The translations under genes were made by a program, and so were the position numbers. A DNA stretch of 64,000 nt from NCBI RefSeq assembly GCF_046557915.1, contig NZ_JBHEBG010000004.1, forward strand, positions 310,001 to 374,000, given 5' to 3'. The notes beneath the pieces are model-generated. The model had not been told where the DNA came from. It did no database searches and saw nothing but the letters and a program-made list of their open reading frames with translations. This DNA is from JBHEBG01 sp046557915 (GTDB lineage: Bacteria; Bacteroidota; Bacteroidia; Flavobacteriales; Flavobacteriaceae). Positions 26,622-36,096 of this stretch are shown here, in pieces (position 1 is the stretch's first letter; each line of letters begins with the position of its first letter).

Positions 26622-27776
26622 ATGAAGCAGTCCAAAATAAAAAAAATCATTGTAAAGTATATGGATTCGCAGGCGAGTGCCAGCGAGGAAGCTGCACTTT
26701 TAAAATGGCTTCAATCCAAGGAAAATCAGGTTTTTTTTAAAAGATATGTAAGAACGGAATCTTTACTAAAGTCACAATCCAAAAAGTTCGATGAGGACGA
26801 AGCGTTTATGGACTTTCTTGTTCAGATAAAAAAGGAGCGCCGAAAAGCCTTTGTGCCTCAGGTTCTAAAATACACTGCAATATTCATTGCAATTTTCGCT
26901 CTAAGCGCGGCGGTATATCTAAATCAGCAAGGAAGTGAAGTTACAATAGATCCAAATGCCATTACCTTACAAATACATGGTAAGGAGACAAAAACCATTG
27001 CTTTGGAAGGAGAAATGACCGAGGTTCGTATCGATGGAGCGTATTTGGGACACCTAAAAGGCGGAAACTTTACCTATAATGTCAAATTAGGGAGGGACAA
27101 TGTGGTCCATGACCATACAATTAAAGTGCCCTATGGTAAAAGGTTTCAGGTAACCCTTACAGATGGTACCATTGTTTATCTTAATTCGGGCTCCAAACTC
27201 CGTTACCCTGCTACTTTCACAAACAAAGATAAACGTGAGGTTGCTCTGGAAGGAGAAGCCTATTTTAATGTCAACAAAAACCCCGAAAGACCTTTTGTAG
27301 TAAATACAAGGAGCCTACAGACCCAGGTTTTTGGTACGGAATTCAATGTATCGGCCTATGCGGATGATGCGGTATGTGAGGTAGTTTTGGTAGAAGGCAA
27401 GGTAGGTGTTAAGGATTTTGGCAAGCCATTGCCAAATACCGATGACCTAATAAGATTAGTACCCAACCAAAAAGCGGCCAAAGGGCACAATGGCGAAAAA
27501 AATATTACGGTATCGGAAGTAGAAGCTTCTTCCTATACACTATGGAGAAAAGGTATTTTACATTTTCAGAGCGATGATATCGTTACCATCATCAAAAAAC
27601 TAGAACGTCATTTTAACCTTCGGATCACGAACAATTGTGCTGCTTTGGATACCCGTTTGTTTACCGGGACCTTCGATATCGAAAATGTAGATGAAATTCT
27701 TGGTGTAATAAAGACACATACACCATTTTCTTATACCAAAGATGGTAACATCATAATTATAGAACCAACTAACTAA
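26622..27776 (+). CDS. FecR family anti-sigma factor
   Basis: A 384-residue inner-membrane anti-sigma factor. The cytoplasmic N-terminus (about residues 1-80) would hold the sigma factor. One membrane helix is at about 83-101 (YTAIFIAIFALSAAVYL). The periplasmic FecR domain is at about 165-265 (GKRFQVTLTDGTIVYLNSGS, EGEAYFNVNKNPERPFVV), and a DUF4974 domain ends the protein (about 310-382). It stands between the sigma factor and the SusC gene, the standard trans-envelope order. Confidence 0.94.
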   Translation: MKQSKIKKIIVKYMDSQASASEEAALLKWLQSKENQVFFKRYVRTESLLKSQSKKFDEDEAFMDFLVQIKKERRKAFVPQVLKYTAIFIAIFALSAAVYLNQQGSEVTIDPNAITLQIHGKETKTIALEGEMTEVRIDGAYLGHLKGGNFTYNVKLGRDNVVHDHTIKVPYGKRFQVTLTDGTIVYLNSGSKLRYPATFTNKDKREVALEGEAYFNVNKNPERPFVVNTRSLQTQVFGTEFNVSAYADDAVCEVVLVEGKVGVKDFGKPLPNTDDLIRLVPNQKAAKGHNGEKNITVSEVEASSYTLWRKGILHFQSDDIVTIIKKLERHFNLRITNNCAALDTRLFTGTFDIENVDEILGVIKTHTPFSYTKDGNIIIIEPTN

Positions 27777-27844
27777 AATAGACAGATCCATGAAAAATTT
27801 TAAAGTACCTAACAAAACTATTACTAACTAATAATTAACACTCA

Positions 27845-30800
27845 ATGAAAAAAAAGTCGACCGTACGTAGAGGTTGGAAAGGCCTTAAGACAGGATGGAG
27901 TATTTTGTTCCTACTGTTTTTCGCCTATGCCAAAGCTGCCCCATGTGGGACCAACGAACTCATATCTCTTAGTTTAGAGAATGTTCAGCTTAAACAAGTA
28001 TTTGAAGAGATCACAGAAGTAACAGGATATAAGTTCTTTTACGAAATTTCCGAGTTAGATCTTGACGAAAAAATTACTTTGAGAGCAAAAGAAGAATGTA
28101 TAGAACAAGTGCTTGCCGATCTTTTTAAAAGTTCGGAGATGCAATTTAATATTGTCTCCAAGCAGATTGTAATCAGTAAAAAAAATGGGGAAACCATTCC
28201 TCCAAAAAGAATTGAACCCAGAAAACTTAAGAGTAGGTCTATGGTACAGGCCGCTATTTCGGGTACAATTTTGGACGGAAACGGCGTACCCCTTGCAGGT
28301 GCTAGCGTACTTGTAAAAGGGACTTCGGTAGGGGTAATCTCCGATTTCGATGGTAACTTTACACTGACTATGCCAGATGGATCTAATATTTTGGTAATTA
28401 GTTACATAGGGTTTAAAAGCCAAGAAGTCGATGTTGCCGGCCAATCTACCATATCCATTACCATGGCTGCCGATGCGGCATCTTTGGATGAGGTGGTTGT
28501 AGTGGGTTATGGAACCTTATCAAAGAAAAGAATTACCGGTTCGGTAGCTTCTGTTTCGTCCGAGAAGATAGTGGAAATTCCTGTTTTAACTGCCGAAAGC
28601 GCCTTAATAGGACAAGTGGCAGGTGTACAAGTTCAAGAAATTTCGGGAGAACCCGGTGCTAGCCCTAATATTAGAATACGGGGGTCTGGCTCCATTTCTG
28701 CAGGTAACGATCCCTTGTTTGTAATTGATGGTATTCCTATTTCGAGAAACCTCACAACCTCGGGCATCCAAGGCGGATTGGCAAGAAGACGTTCAGCTTT
28801 TCAGCCACCACCGGTGAATCCTTTAGCAACTTTAAATCCTAACGATATTGCCTCCATTGAAGTTTTAAAGGATGCATCGGCAGCAGCTATTTATGGATCT
28901 AGAGGTGGTAATGGGGTGTTACTTATTACTACAAAAAAAGGTGCTAACGGCGATAAGGGAAAGTTTTCCTTCAATTCCTTCCTAAGTGTACAGACCGTGG
29001 CCAACAAGTTGGACTTAATGAATGCGGCTGAATTAATAGATTTTACGCGCGATGCAAGAAATAACAATTACCTTTCTTCGGTACCAGGAGCATCTATTGA
29101 TGATCCTATAGGCGATGGAGATAGGGGCGATACCAACTTTGAAATGCCAGAATCCTTTATCAATTGGGATGGTACGGATACCGACTGGCAAGATGAGATT
29201 TTTCAGACCGGTATTACGCAGAGTTATAATTTCTCTTACGCCTCACCCATCCAGAATAATACGAGCTTTTATGCTTCTCTCGGATACTTTACGCAAGAGG
29301 GAATTTTGGATAAGTCCAACTTTGATAGGTATAATCTGTTGTTGAACCTTAATTCGCAACTTACGGATAAGTTGAACCTAGATGTTAGAATAGCTCCTTC
29401 CATTACGGAGAATCAAAGGTTACCAGCTTCCGCACCTTATTTTGCAAGACCTCCGGGAATTGTATATTCTGCTATAGTACATTCGCCAACGGTAAGTCCG
29501 TTTAATCCAGATGGTACCATAAATCAATCTAACAACCAATCCTTTTTAGGAGGAGGTACCACCACGGCCAGTAACCCATTGGCAATTATTGAAGCTATAG
29601 ATGATAAAATATTTCAATTTCAGACAAGGGCGGCCATGGGCCTTTCCTATGAAATAACACCAGAACTAACCTTAAAAACTTTTGGTAGCGCATATATCAA
29701 TTTGTTCGACCAGGATTTTTTCAGGGGCAATTCGCTACTTTATAGGAATGCTACAGAAGGAGAGTCCTATGCCCAGGCTACATCATCCACAGAAACAAAC
29801 TGGTTATGGGAAAATACCTTAAACTGGGAGAAGGAATTTGGAGATCACTTTGTAAATGCCGTAGTTGGTTATACGGCACAGAGAGACAACCTAACCGTTA
29901 AGCAGGTATTGGCAGATAATTTCTTGGACGATTTGGTAACTACGATAAGTGGCGGCCAAGTGTTTGCGGGTAATTCCATTAGGGAACAATGGTCATTGGC
30001 CTCGGCACTGTTCAGAGCCAATTATAGCTATAAGGATAAGTACTTGTTTACCGGGACATTCCGTTCGGATAGGTCATCGCGTTTTGGTAGTAACAATCAA
30101 ACAGGTTATTTCCCTTCTTTCTCCGTGGGGTGGCGTGTAAATGAGGAAGATTTCTTAGCTTCCATAGATGCCATTTCAGAATTGAAACTACGCTTTAGCT
30201 GGGGTCAGACAGGAAACTTTGAAATTCCAAATTACGGAGCCATAGGATTGTTGTCGGCCAACAATTACAACTTAGCAGGCAATGAGGTGAACGGTTTAAT
30301 ACAATCTACCATACCAAATCCGGAGCTTACTTGGGAAAAATCCGAACAAGCCAACTTTGGTTTGGAACTGGGACTATTTCAAAATCGGGTATTTTTATTG
30401 GCCGACTACTACAATACCAAAACATCGGATCTTTTGTTGAATGTTAGTATATCGTCCGTTTCGGGCTTTAATACTACTTTACAGAATTTAGGTGAAGTAG
30501 AAAACAAAGGTTTTGAACTTGCTTTACGAACCAAGAATTTCGTAGGAGATTTCACTTGGGAAACGGATATTAACTTTTCTACGAACTCTAACGAAGTAGT
30601 ATCCCTTAATGAAAACAACGAACCAATTTTTTCCGCAGGTAGTGCAGGTGTAAGACATGTTACCCGTGTGGGGGACCCTATCGGTAGCTACTATGGTTAT
30701 GTGGTAGATGGTATCTATCAAACACAGGCAGACATTGATAATGCCCCGGTGGATACACAAGCGCCAGATCCTTCACCCGGAGATTTTAGGTTTAAAGATG

Positions 30801-31369
30801 TAGATGGGGACGGTGAGATTACACCAGATGATAGAACCGTTACCGGAAGTTATTTCCCTGATTTTACTTGGGGTGTAAATAATAGGTTTGGTTACAAAGG
30901 ATTGGATTTAAGCTTCTTGATCCAAGGTACCGAGGGCAATGAAATATTAAATTTAACTTCTAGGCATTTAAAGAACGGAGAAGCTAACTTTAATTCCTAT
31001 GCGGTATTCAACGACCGGTGGCGTTCAGCATCCGACCCAGGAAACGGAAGTATTCCTAGGGCAGATAGGCAAACGGGTAACCATGGAAACAATAACAGAC
31101 CTTCTTCTTTTCAAGTAGAAGACGGTTCGTTCATACGATTAAGGAATGTTACCTTGGGATACTCTATTCCAACAGACAAGCTTTTTGGAGCAAGTATCGA
31201 CAAACTAAGGATATACATGACTGGGACCAATTTGTTTACCATTACAGATTATCTTGGGTATAACCCAGAGGTCAGTAATATCTCAACGAACAGCCTTACC
31301 CCAGGAGAGGATTATGGAGCGTATCCTTTGACCAGATCGTTTACCATGGGAGTTAATCTTACCTTTTAA
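27845..31369 (+). CDS. SusC-like TonB-dependent glycan transporter with STN signalling domain
   Basis: Outer-membrane importer of 1174 residues. After the signal region come an STN domain (about residues 39-98, SLENVQLKQVFEEITEVTGY), a carboxypeptidase-regulatory-like domain (about 135-210, GASVLVKGTSVGVISDFDGN), and the plug starting near EVVVVGYGTLSKKRITGSV. The plug includes IEVLKDASAAAIYGSRGGNG. The rest is the 22-strand barrel, with SFIRLRNVTLGYSIP near the C-terminus. The STN domain is the part that signals to FecR. With the next gene it forms the SusCD pair that takes up oligosaccharides. The substrate cannot be read from the sequence. Confidence 0.97.
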   Translation: MKKKSTVRRGWKGLKTGWSILFLLFFAYAKAAPCGTNELISLSLENVQLKQVFEEITEVTGYKFFYEISELDLDEKITLRAKEECIEQVLADLFKSSEMQFNIVSKQIVISKKNGETIPPKRIEPRKLKSRSMVQAAISGTILDGNGVPLAGASVLVKGTSVGVISDFDGNFTLTMPDGSNILVISYIGFKSQEVDVAGQSTISITMAADAASLDEVVVVGYGTLSKKRITGSVASVSSEKIVEIPVLTAESALIGQVAGVQVQEISGEPGASPNIRIRGSGSISAGNDPLFVIDGIPISRNLTTSGIQGGLARRRSAFQPPPVNPLATLNPNDIASIEVLKDASAAAIYGSRGGNGVLLITTKKGANGDKGKFSFNSFLSVQTVANKLDLMNAAELIDFTRDARNNNYLSSVPGASIDDPIGDGDRGDTNFEMPESFINWDGTDTDWQDEIFQTGITQSYNFSYASPIQNNTSFYASLGYFTQEGILDKSNFDRYNLLLNLNSQLTDKLNLDVRIAPSITENQRLPASAPYFARPPGIVYSAIVHSPTVSPFNPDGTINQSNNQSFLGGGTTTASNPLAIIEAIDDKIFQFQTRAAMGLSYEITPELTLKTFGSAYINLFDQDFFRGNSLLYRNATEGESYAQATSSTETNWLWENTLNWEKEFGDHFVNAVVGYTAQRDNLTVKQVLADNFLDDLVTTISGGQVFAGNSIREQWSLASALFRANYSYKDKYLFTGTFRSDRSSRFGSNNQTGYFPSFSVGWRVNEEDFLASIDAISELKLRFSWGQTGNFEIPNYGAIGLLSANNYNLAGNEVNGLIQSTIPNPELTWEKSEQANFGLELGLFQNRVFLLADYYNTKTSDLLLNVSISSVSGFNTTLQNLGEVENKGFELALRTKNFVGDFTWETDINFSTNSNEVVSLNENNEPIFSAGSAGVRHVTRVGDPIGSYYGYVVDGIYQTQADIDNAPVDTQAPDPSPGDFRFKDVDGDGEITPDDRTVTGSYFPDFTWGVNNRFGYKGLDLSFLIQGTEGNEILNLTSRHLKNGEANFNSYAVFNDRWRSASDPGNGSIPRADRQTGNHGNNNRPSSFQVEDGSFIRLRNVTLGYSIPTDKLFGASIDKLRIYMTGTNLFTITDYLGYNPEVSNISTNSLTPGEDYGAYPLTRSFTMGVNLTF

Positions 31370-31385
31370 TACAAAATTTAGAAAG

Positions 31386-32780
31386 ATGAAAAATAAAATA
31401 ATAATACTGTTAGCTATAGTAACCTTTTGGGGGTGTAGTGAGGACTTTACAGAATTGGCTCCCATTTCCAATAGGAACGAAGCGGATTTCTTCAATGATA
31501 CCAGTGATTTTATAGCCTCCTTAAATGCCAGCTATGCGGCATTGCAAAACCCGGGAGTATATGGACGAGCCTATTGGACCATGTTCGAGATGCGCGGGGA
31601 TAATACGGATCAAGGGCCAGATGCAACTGGTTTGGCTAGACAATATACTGAAATAAACGCCTTTACCGAAGACCCGTTAAATGAACAGGTGGGTGCAGCT
31701 TGGGATGGATCTTACCTTGTTATTGCGAACTGCAATGTTGTTCTGAGCAGGATAGAAGGAGTGGAAATAGATGCCACTCTTAAAAATAGAATTATTGGTG
31801 AAGCACTTTTTCTTAGATCATTGATGTACTACCATTTAGGGATAGCCTTTGGCAATATCCCACTTCAGCTTACGCCGTTCATTCCTGGGGACGAGTTGGT
31901 ACAGGTAGATGCCAGTGCGGTATATACCCAACTTATTTCCGATCTAACAACGGCGGAAGCTAATTTACCGGTTAGTTATCCGGCAAGCGATGTAGGGAGA
32001 GCTACAAAAGGTGCCGCAGCCACCTTGTTGGCAAAAGTACTGCTGACCGTCGGACAAGATTCGGACGCAGCCACCGTACTCAGAAGGATAGTAGATAACT
32101 ATGGGTACTCCCTCGTTCCCAACTACGCCGATTTATGGGGTGCTGCCAATGAGAACAATCAAGAATCCATCTTTGAAGTACAATACATAAGTGGCGGAAT
32201 TGGTCAGGGTAGTGCCTTTTCTAACGAGTTTTCCCCAAGTGCTATCTTGCAGACCGGACAAGGTTTCGGAAGAAATAGGCCAACGGAAACTATGGAGAAT
32301 GCATATGAGGCCGGTGATCTTAGGTTTGAAATCTCAATGGGAACAACATGGATAAATGAGGATAGTGAAGTGGAGATTCAAAACTATGTTAGGAAATACG
32401 AAAGCGACCCTCCTACGGAGAACGACTCCGACATTAATTTTATCGTTTTTAGATATGCCGATGTATTACTAATGCTCGCTGAAGCTCTGGGAGAATCAGG
32501 GGAGAGCTATGCATTGATCAATCAGGTGAGGACTAGGGCGGGTCTGCCAAATATAGATGCCACCACGCCGGGTACATTTGATGAGAAGTTGCTAAACGAA
32601 CGACAGGTAGAACTTGCTTTTGAAAACCATCGCTGGCCAGATCTCAAAAGATTCGGCGTGGCGGTGCAAAAGATTACCCAAGCAGAACCATTAATTGATG
32701 CCGGTTCCATAAGAAACTTGTTTTTTATTCCGCAGCGCGAACTGGATATCAATACAAATTTTGTTCAGAATAGTAATTAA
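31386..32780 (+). CDS. SusD-like glycan-binding lipoprotein
   Basis: The surface partner of the SusC-like barrel, 464 residues. A lipoprotein signal ends at Cys17 (TFWGCSED). Family features are NRNEADFFNDTSDFIASLNA near the start, IIGEALFLRSLMYYHLGIAF with the RA-type helical repeat, and RYADVLLMLAEALGESGE, then LLNERQVELAFENHRWPDLK near the C-terminus. It starts 16 bases after the SusC gene. SusD proteins act as a hinged lid that captures glycans over the SusC pore. Confidence 0.96.
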   Translation: MKNKIIILLAIVTFWGCSEDFTELAPISNRNEADFFNDTSDFIASLNASYAALQNPGVYGRAYWTMFEMRGDNTDQGPDATGLARQYTEINAFTEDPLNEQVGAAWDGSYLVIANCNVVLSRIEGVEIDATLKNRIIGEALFLRSLMYYHLGIAFGNIPLQLTPFIPGDELVQVDASAVYTQLISDLTTAEANLPVSYPASDVGRATKGAAATLLAKVLLTVGQDSDAATVLRRIVDNYGYSLVPNYADLWGAANENNQESIFEVQYISGGIGQGSAFSNEFSPSAILQTGQGFGRNRPTETMENAYEAGDLRFEISMGTTWINEDSEVEIQNYVRKYESDPPTENDSDINFIVFRYADVLLMLAEALGESGESYALINQVRTRAGLPNIDATTPGTFDEKLLNERQVELAFENHRWPDLKRFGVAVQKITQAEPLIDAGSIRNLFFIPQRELDINTNFVQNSN

Positions 32781-32859
32781 AATGTTGATTTTTTTGAGTT
32801 AGTTAATTTGAATCCAAATTATTGTTAATTTCCTACTTATGTTTTACGGCCCGTCTCGA

Positions 32860-32876
32860 TCGAAATTTGGTTTCGA
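32860..32876. repeat. TCGAAA-loop-TTTCGA hairpin downstream of susD
   Basis: A six-base inverted repeat, TCGAAA at 32860-32865 and TTTCGA at 32871-32876, with a five-base loop. It lies in the 180-base gap after the SusD gene. There is no T-run behind it, so it is not a classical terminator; it may be a partial transcript end or an RNA stability element. Confidence 0.35.
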
Positions 32877-32904
32877 GAAGAGATGGCCAAACTTAGGCAG
32901 TACA

Positions 32905-32922
32905 TTTGGTATTGTTACCAAA
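32905..32922. promoter_or_regulatory. TTTGGTA-N4-TACCAAA inverted repeat, candidate operator
   Basis: A perfect seven-base inverted repeat with a four-base centre, 38 bases before the start of the PIG-L deacetylase gene. It overlaps TACATTTG (32901-32908), which fits the Bacteroidota -7 element TAnnTTTG, although no TTTG element is found at the usual distance upstream. The arrangement suggests a separate regulated promoter for the deacetylase-permease-kinase-lyase genes. No protein has been shown to bind. Confidence 0.4.
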
Positions 32923-32960
32923 CTTAATTTCGATATTCATAAAATTAAAATAGAACAATT

Positions 32961-33857
32961 ATGAAAAAAATTTTTATTACGGCCTGTTTTTTTGCGCTGT
33001 GCCTTATTCAGGTTCAAGCCCAGGAAAGCGATAAGAAAGTATTGAACATTATAGCTATCGGGGCACATCCAGACGATTGTGATTCCAAGTTTGGAGGAAC
33101 CGCCGCTCTGTTTGCAAAAATGGGACATAAAGTAAAGTTTTTGGCGCTTACCAACGGCGATGCCGGTCACCAAAGCGAAGGTGGGGGAGCACTTGGAAAC
33201 AGAAGACGGGCAGAAGCTCAAAAAGCTGGGGAGATATTAGGCGTTAAGTACGATGTATTGGACAACCATGACGGCGAACTTATACCGACCCTTAATGTTA
33301 GACATCAGGTAATCCGAAAAATTAGGGAATGGGATGCGGATATTGTGTTAGGTTTAAGACCCAATGACTATCATCCAGATCATAGAAATGCCGGTATCGT
33401 AGTGCAAGATGCCGCGTATCTGGTTATTGTGCCTAATGTAACGCCAGATACCCCGCCTTTAAAAAAGAATCCGGTGTTTTTATATATGAAAGATGGCTTT
33501 CAGAAACCCTACCCCTTTTCTAAAGATATAGCGGTTGTTATTGATGAGGTTATAGATACCAAGGTAGAAGCCTTGGCTGCCCATGATTCACAGATGTTCG
33601 AATGGTTACCCTGGGTGAGCGGAGCGGACATGTCACAAATACCTTCAGGAAAGGCCGAAAGATTGGTTTGGTTGAAAAATAGATGGGCAGCAGAGAAAAC
33701 ATGGAACGATAGCGAAAAAGAAGCCATAAAAAAATGGTACCCAAATAAGGACGTTTCCACAGTTAAGCATGCAGAGTTTTTTGAAATATGTGAATATGGT
33801 AAACAACCTTCGGACGAAGAAATAAGTGCCATGTTTCCAATGGTAGGTAAGAAGTAA
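32961..33857 (+). CDS. Secreted PIG-L family N-acetyl sugar deacetylase
   Basis: A LmbE/PIG-L zinc deacetylase of 298 residues with a signal peptide to about residue 20 (ALCLIQVQAQ), so outside the cytoplasm. The signature AHPDD is at residues 35-39 (H36, D39), LTNGDAGHQSEGGGALG follows, and a second metal/catalytic segment DYHPDHRNAG has H138 and H141. Enzymes of this family remove the acetyl group from GlcNAc-type sugars or their conjugates. Being in a SusCD locus, it may deacetylate an amino-sugar glycan fragment in the periplasm; that is inference. A sugar ester or another N-acyl conjugate is also possible. Confidence 0.9.
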   Translation: MKKIFITACFFALCLIQVQAQESDKKVLNIIAIGAHPDDCDSKFGGTAALFAKMGHKVKFLALTNGDAGHQSEGGGALGNRRRAEAQKAGEILGVKYDVLDNHDGELIPTLNVRHQVIRKIREWDADIVLGLRPNDYHPDHRNAGIVVQDAAYLVIVPNVTPDTPPLKKNPVFLYMKDGFQKPYPFSKDIAVVIDEVIDTKVEALAAHDSQMFEWLPWVSGADMSQIPSGKAERLVWLKNRWAAEKTWNDSEKEAIKKWYPNKDVSTVKHAEFFEICEYGKQPSDEEISAMFPMVGKK

Positions 33858-33893
33858 AAATTAAATAACCATCCCATAAAAGCAAACCAAGAA

Positions 33894-35159
33894 ATGGCTA
33901 AAGACAAAATTGTCCCGAAAAGGCATTATAACATAATTATTTTGGTGATGTTGGTATTCTTTGTAATATCCTTCATTACCAACATACTTAACTCCATTAT
34001 AGTTGATGTTAAGAATAGTTTTGATTTAAGCCTTACACTTACGGGGCTATTGCCATTTTCTTTTTTTATTGCGTACGGGGTAATGTCGATACCCGCAGGG
34101 TTCTTATCGGAAAAGTATAGTGATAGAACGCTTTTGTCGTTTTCATTCTTGTTGATGACCCTGGCATCGTTAGGGTTCGCTTTTTTCCCTGGATATTTGG
34201 TATTCAGTATCACCCTGTTTTTATTGGGTTGTTGTATGGCTGTGCTACAGGTAATTATAAACCCAATGTTAAGAGTAGCCGGGGGTGAGGAACATTTCGC
34301 CTTTAACTCGGTTTTAGCACAATTGGTTTTTGGGTTGGCGTCCTTTGCAAGTCCGTTTCTATATAAATATTTGGTGAATCCCAATGTTGAGGAAAATGGG
34401 GGAATAGCAGAATTTTTAGTAGGTGTGGTACCAGAAGATTTGCCTTGGGTTTCGCTCTACATTGTATTTTCGTTTATTGCATTGATTCTTTTGTTCGTTG
34501 TATTTTTTACCAAATACCCAAAATATAAAAAGAAAGATGATGAGGTTGCAGGAGATTCTCAATCCTATTTAAGTCTTTTAAAGAATAAATGGACCATACT
34601 GTTTTTCTTCGGAATATTCTGTTACGTGGGTACGGAACAAGGCGTAGGCAATTGGATATCCCAATTTCTTTCCGAGTACCATGGGTTGGACGCACAAACG
34701 GTTGGTGCCGAAACCGTAGCCTACTTTTGGGCTATGCTTACCGTTGGGTGTTTGTTGGGACTGGTGCTGTTAAAGTTTATGGATAGTAGAAAGCTTCTTA
34801 TTGGCGCCACGATCATTACCATGATATCCTTAATATTGGCACTTACGGGAGATGCAAATATTGCTTTGATCGCTTTTCCAGCCATCGGATTTTTCATTTC
34901 GGTAATGTGGTCTGTAATTTTTTCTTTAGCGTTAAATTCGGTGAAGGAACATCATGGATCACTTTCTGGGATTTTGTGTACAGGAATAGCAGGGGGTGCT
35001 ATTATTCCCTTTTTAGTAGGTGCCTTTGGCGAGGCGCTTAGTCTTAAAACCGGAATGTTTTTACTCCTAATACCCTTGGTCTTTATTCTGTCGATAGGTT
35101 TTTGGGCCAATCCTCTTGTAAATAATAAGACAATAAGTTTTAAAAAGGCAGAAGGTTAA
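33894..35159 (+). CDS. MFS sugar permease, FucP/glucose-like
   Basis: A 421-residue inner-membrane transporter with 12 helices of the sugar:H+ symporter group related to FucP. The first helices show FVISFITNILNSIIVDVKNS and LTGLLPFSFFIAYGVMSIPA; a later part has VGTEQGVGNWISQFLSEYHG and SLSGILCTGIAGGAIIPFLV. It is 36 bases after the deacetylase gene and 5 bases before the ROK kinase gene. It should carry the monosaccharide made by the locus into the cytoplasm, where the kinase acts on it. Confidence 0.9.
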   Translation: MAKDKIVPKRHYNIIILVMLVFFVISFITNILNSIIVDVKNSFDLSLTLTGLLPFSFFIAYGVMSIPAGFLSEKYSDRTLLSFSFLLMTLASLGFAFFPGYLVFSITLFLLGCCMAVLQVIINPMLRVAGGEEHFAFNSVLAQLVFGLASFASPFLYKYLVNPNVEENGGIAEFLVGVVPEDLPWVSLYIVFSFIALILLFVVFFTKYPKYKKKDDEVAGDSQSYLSLLKNKWTILFFFGIFCYVGTEQGVGNWISQFLSEYHGLDAQTVGAETVAYFWAMLTVGCLLGLVLLKFMDSRKLLIGATIITMISLILALTGDANIALIAFPAIGFFISVMWSVIFSLALNSVKEHHGSLSGILCTGIAGGAIIPFLVGAFGEALSLKTGMFLLLIPLVFILSIGFWANPLVNNKTISFKKAEG

Positions 35160-35164
35160 TACGT

Positions 35165-36010
35165 ATGGAAGTTCTTGGAGTAGATATTGGAGGAACCAAC
35201 ATCAAAGTAGGAAGGGTGAAGGAAGCTGTTGTTTTGGCTCAATCCCATAATGATGTTGATACCAAAGAATCTGCCAAGGCTACGCTAAATCGTCTTTTCA
35301 AAGGGATAGATGAAGTTATTACGAAAGAAACAAAAGCTATTGGCGTAGGGGTACCCGCGGTGGTAGATACTGCAAGCGGAGTGGTTTACGATGTACAGAA
35401 CATTCCCTCGTGGAAAGAAATAGGTTTAGCAGATATGCTCCAACAAAAGTATAGGCTGCCTATTTTCATTAATAACGACGCCAATTGTTTCGCAATGGGA
35501 GAGAAGTTATTCGGTAAAGGCGGTGCTTACAAGAACTTTGTTGGCCTTTCTATTGGTACCGGACTTGGAATGGGCATAATTATTAATGACGAATTGTATA
35601 ATGGCGTTCTTTCGGGCGCAGGTGAAATAGGGATGTTATCCTATAAAGAAACCATTTTGGAACAGTATACCAGTAGTTTTTTTTTCTCCGACAAATACGG
35701 GTTAGATGCCAAAACCTTGCATAATATGGCCCAGCGTAAAAACGAAAGAGCGTTAGAAGCTTTCTTGGAATTTGGAACGCATTTGGGAGAGGCACTAAAG
35801 AATATACTATATCTGTTTGCCCCAGAGGCCATTGTTTTGGGCGGATCTATCAGCAAAGCCTTTCCGCTGTTTAAAGATAGCATGTATCAAAAGCTTAACA
35901 CCTTTGCATATCCAAGGCAGCTGAAAGATTTAAAAGTGATGGTGTCAGATCTATCTGATGCACCTGTGTTGGGAGCCGCCAGTTTGTGTTTTCAAAATTT
36001 AAAAAAGTAA
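35165..36010 (+). CDS. ROK family sugar kinase
   Basis: A 281-residue sugar kinase. The ATP-binding start is GVDIGGTNIKVG (residues 5-16). The catalytic aspartate is D105 in INNDANCFAMGE, and GLSIGTGLGMGIIIN follows. The region GAGEIGML is present, but the usual zinc motif CGCGxxGC of many ROK kinases is absent, so the sugar-site structure may differ. Known members phosphorylate glucose, N-acetylglucosamine, glucosamine, fructose or N-acetylmannosamine. It starts 5 bases after the permease gene. The substrate is probably the sugar taken up by that permease. Confidence 0.9.
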   Translation: MEVLGVDIGGTNIKVGRVKEAVVLAQSHNDVDTKESAKATLNRLFKGIDEVITKETKAIGVGVPAVVDTASGVVYDVQNIPSWKEIGLADMLQQKYRLPIFINNDANCFAMGEKLFGKGGAYKNFVGLSIGTGLGMGIIINDELYNGVLSGAGEIGMLSYKETILEQYTSSFFFSDKYGLDAKTLHNMAQRKNERALEAFLEFGTHLGEALKNILYLFAPEAIVLGGSISKAFPLFKDSMYQKLNTFAYPRQLKDLKVMVSDLSDAPVLGAASLCFQNLKK

Positions 36011-36096
36011 CATTGTCAGAAGTTTAATATGGTGTACGAAAAGCAGTTCAATAAAATAACGGCTTTCCGTTTTAAAATAAAAAATAGAAAAAGAAT

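Noticed and set aside
32901..32908. TACATTTG as a stand-alone promoter call
   Set aside because: The nearest TTTG (32866-32869) is about 31 bases upstream, too far for the usual spacing; kept only as context for the inverted repeat.
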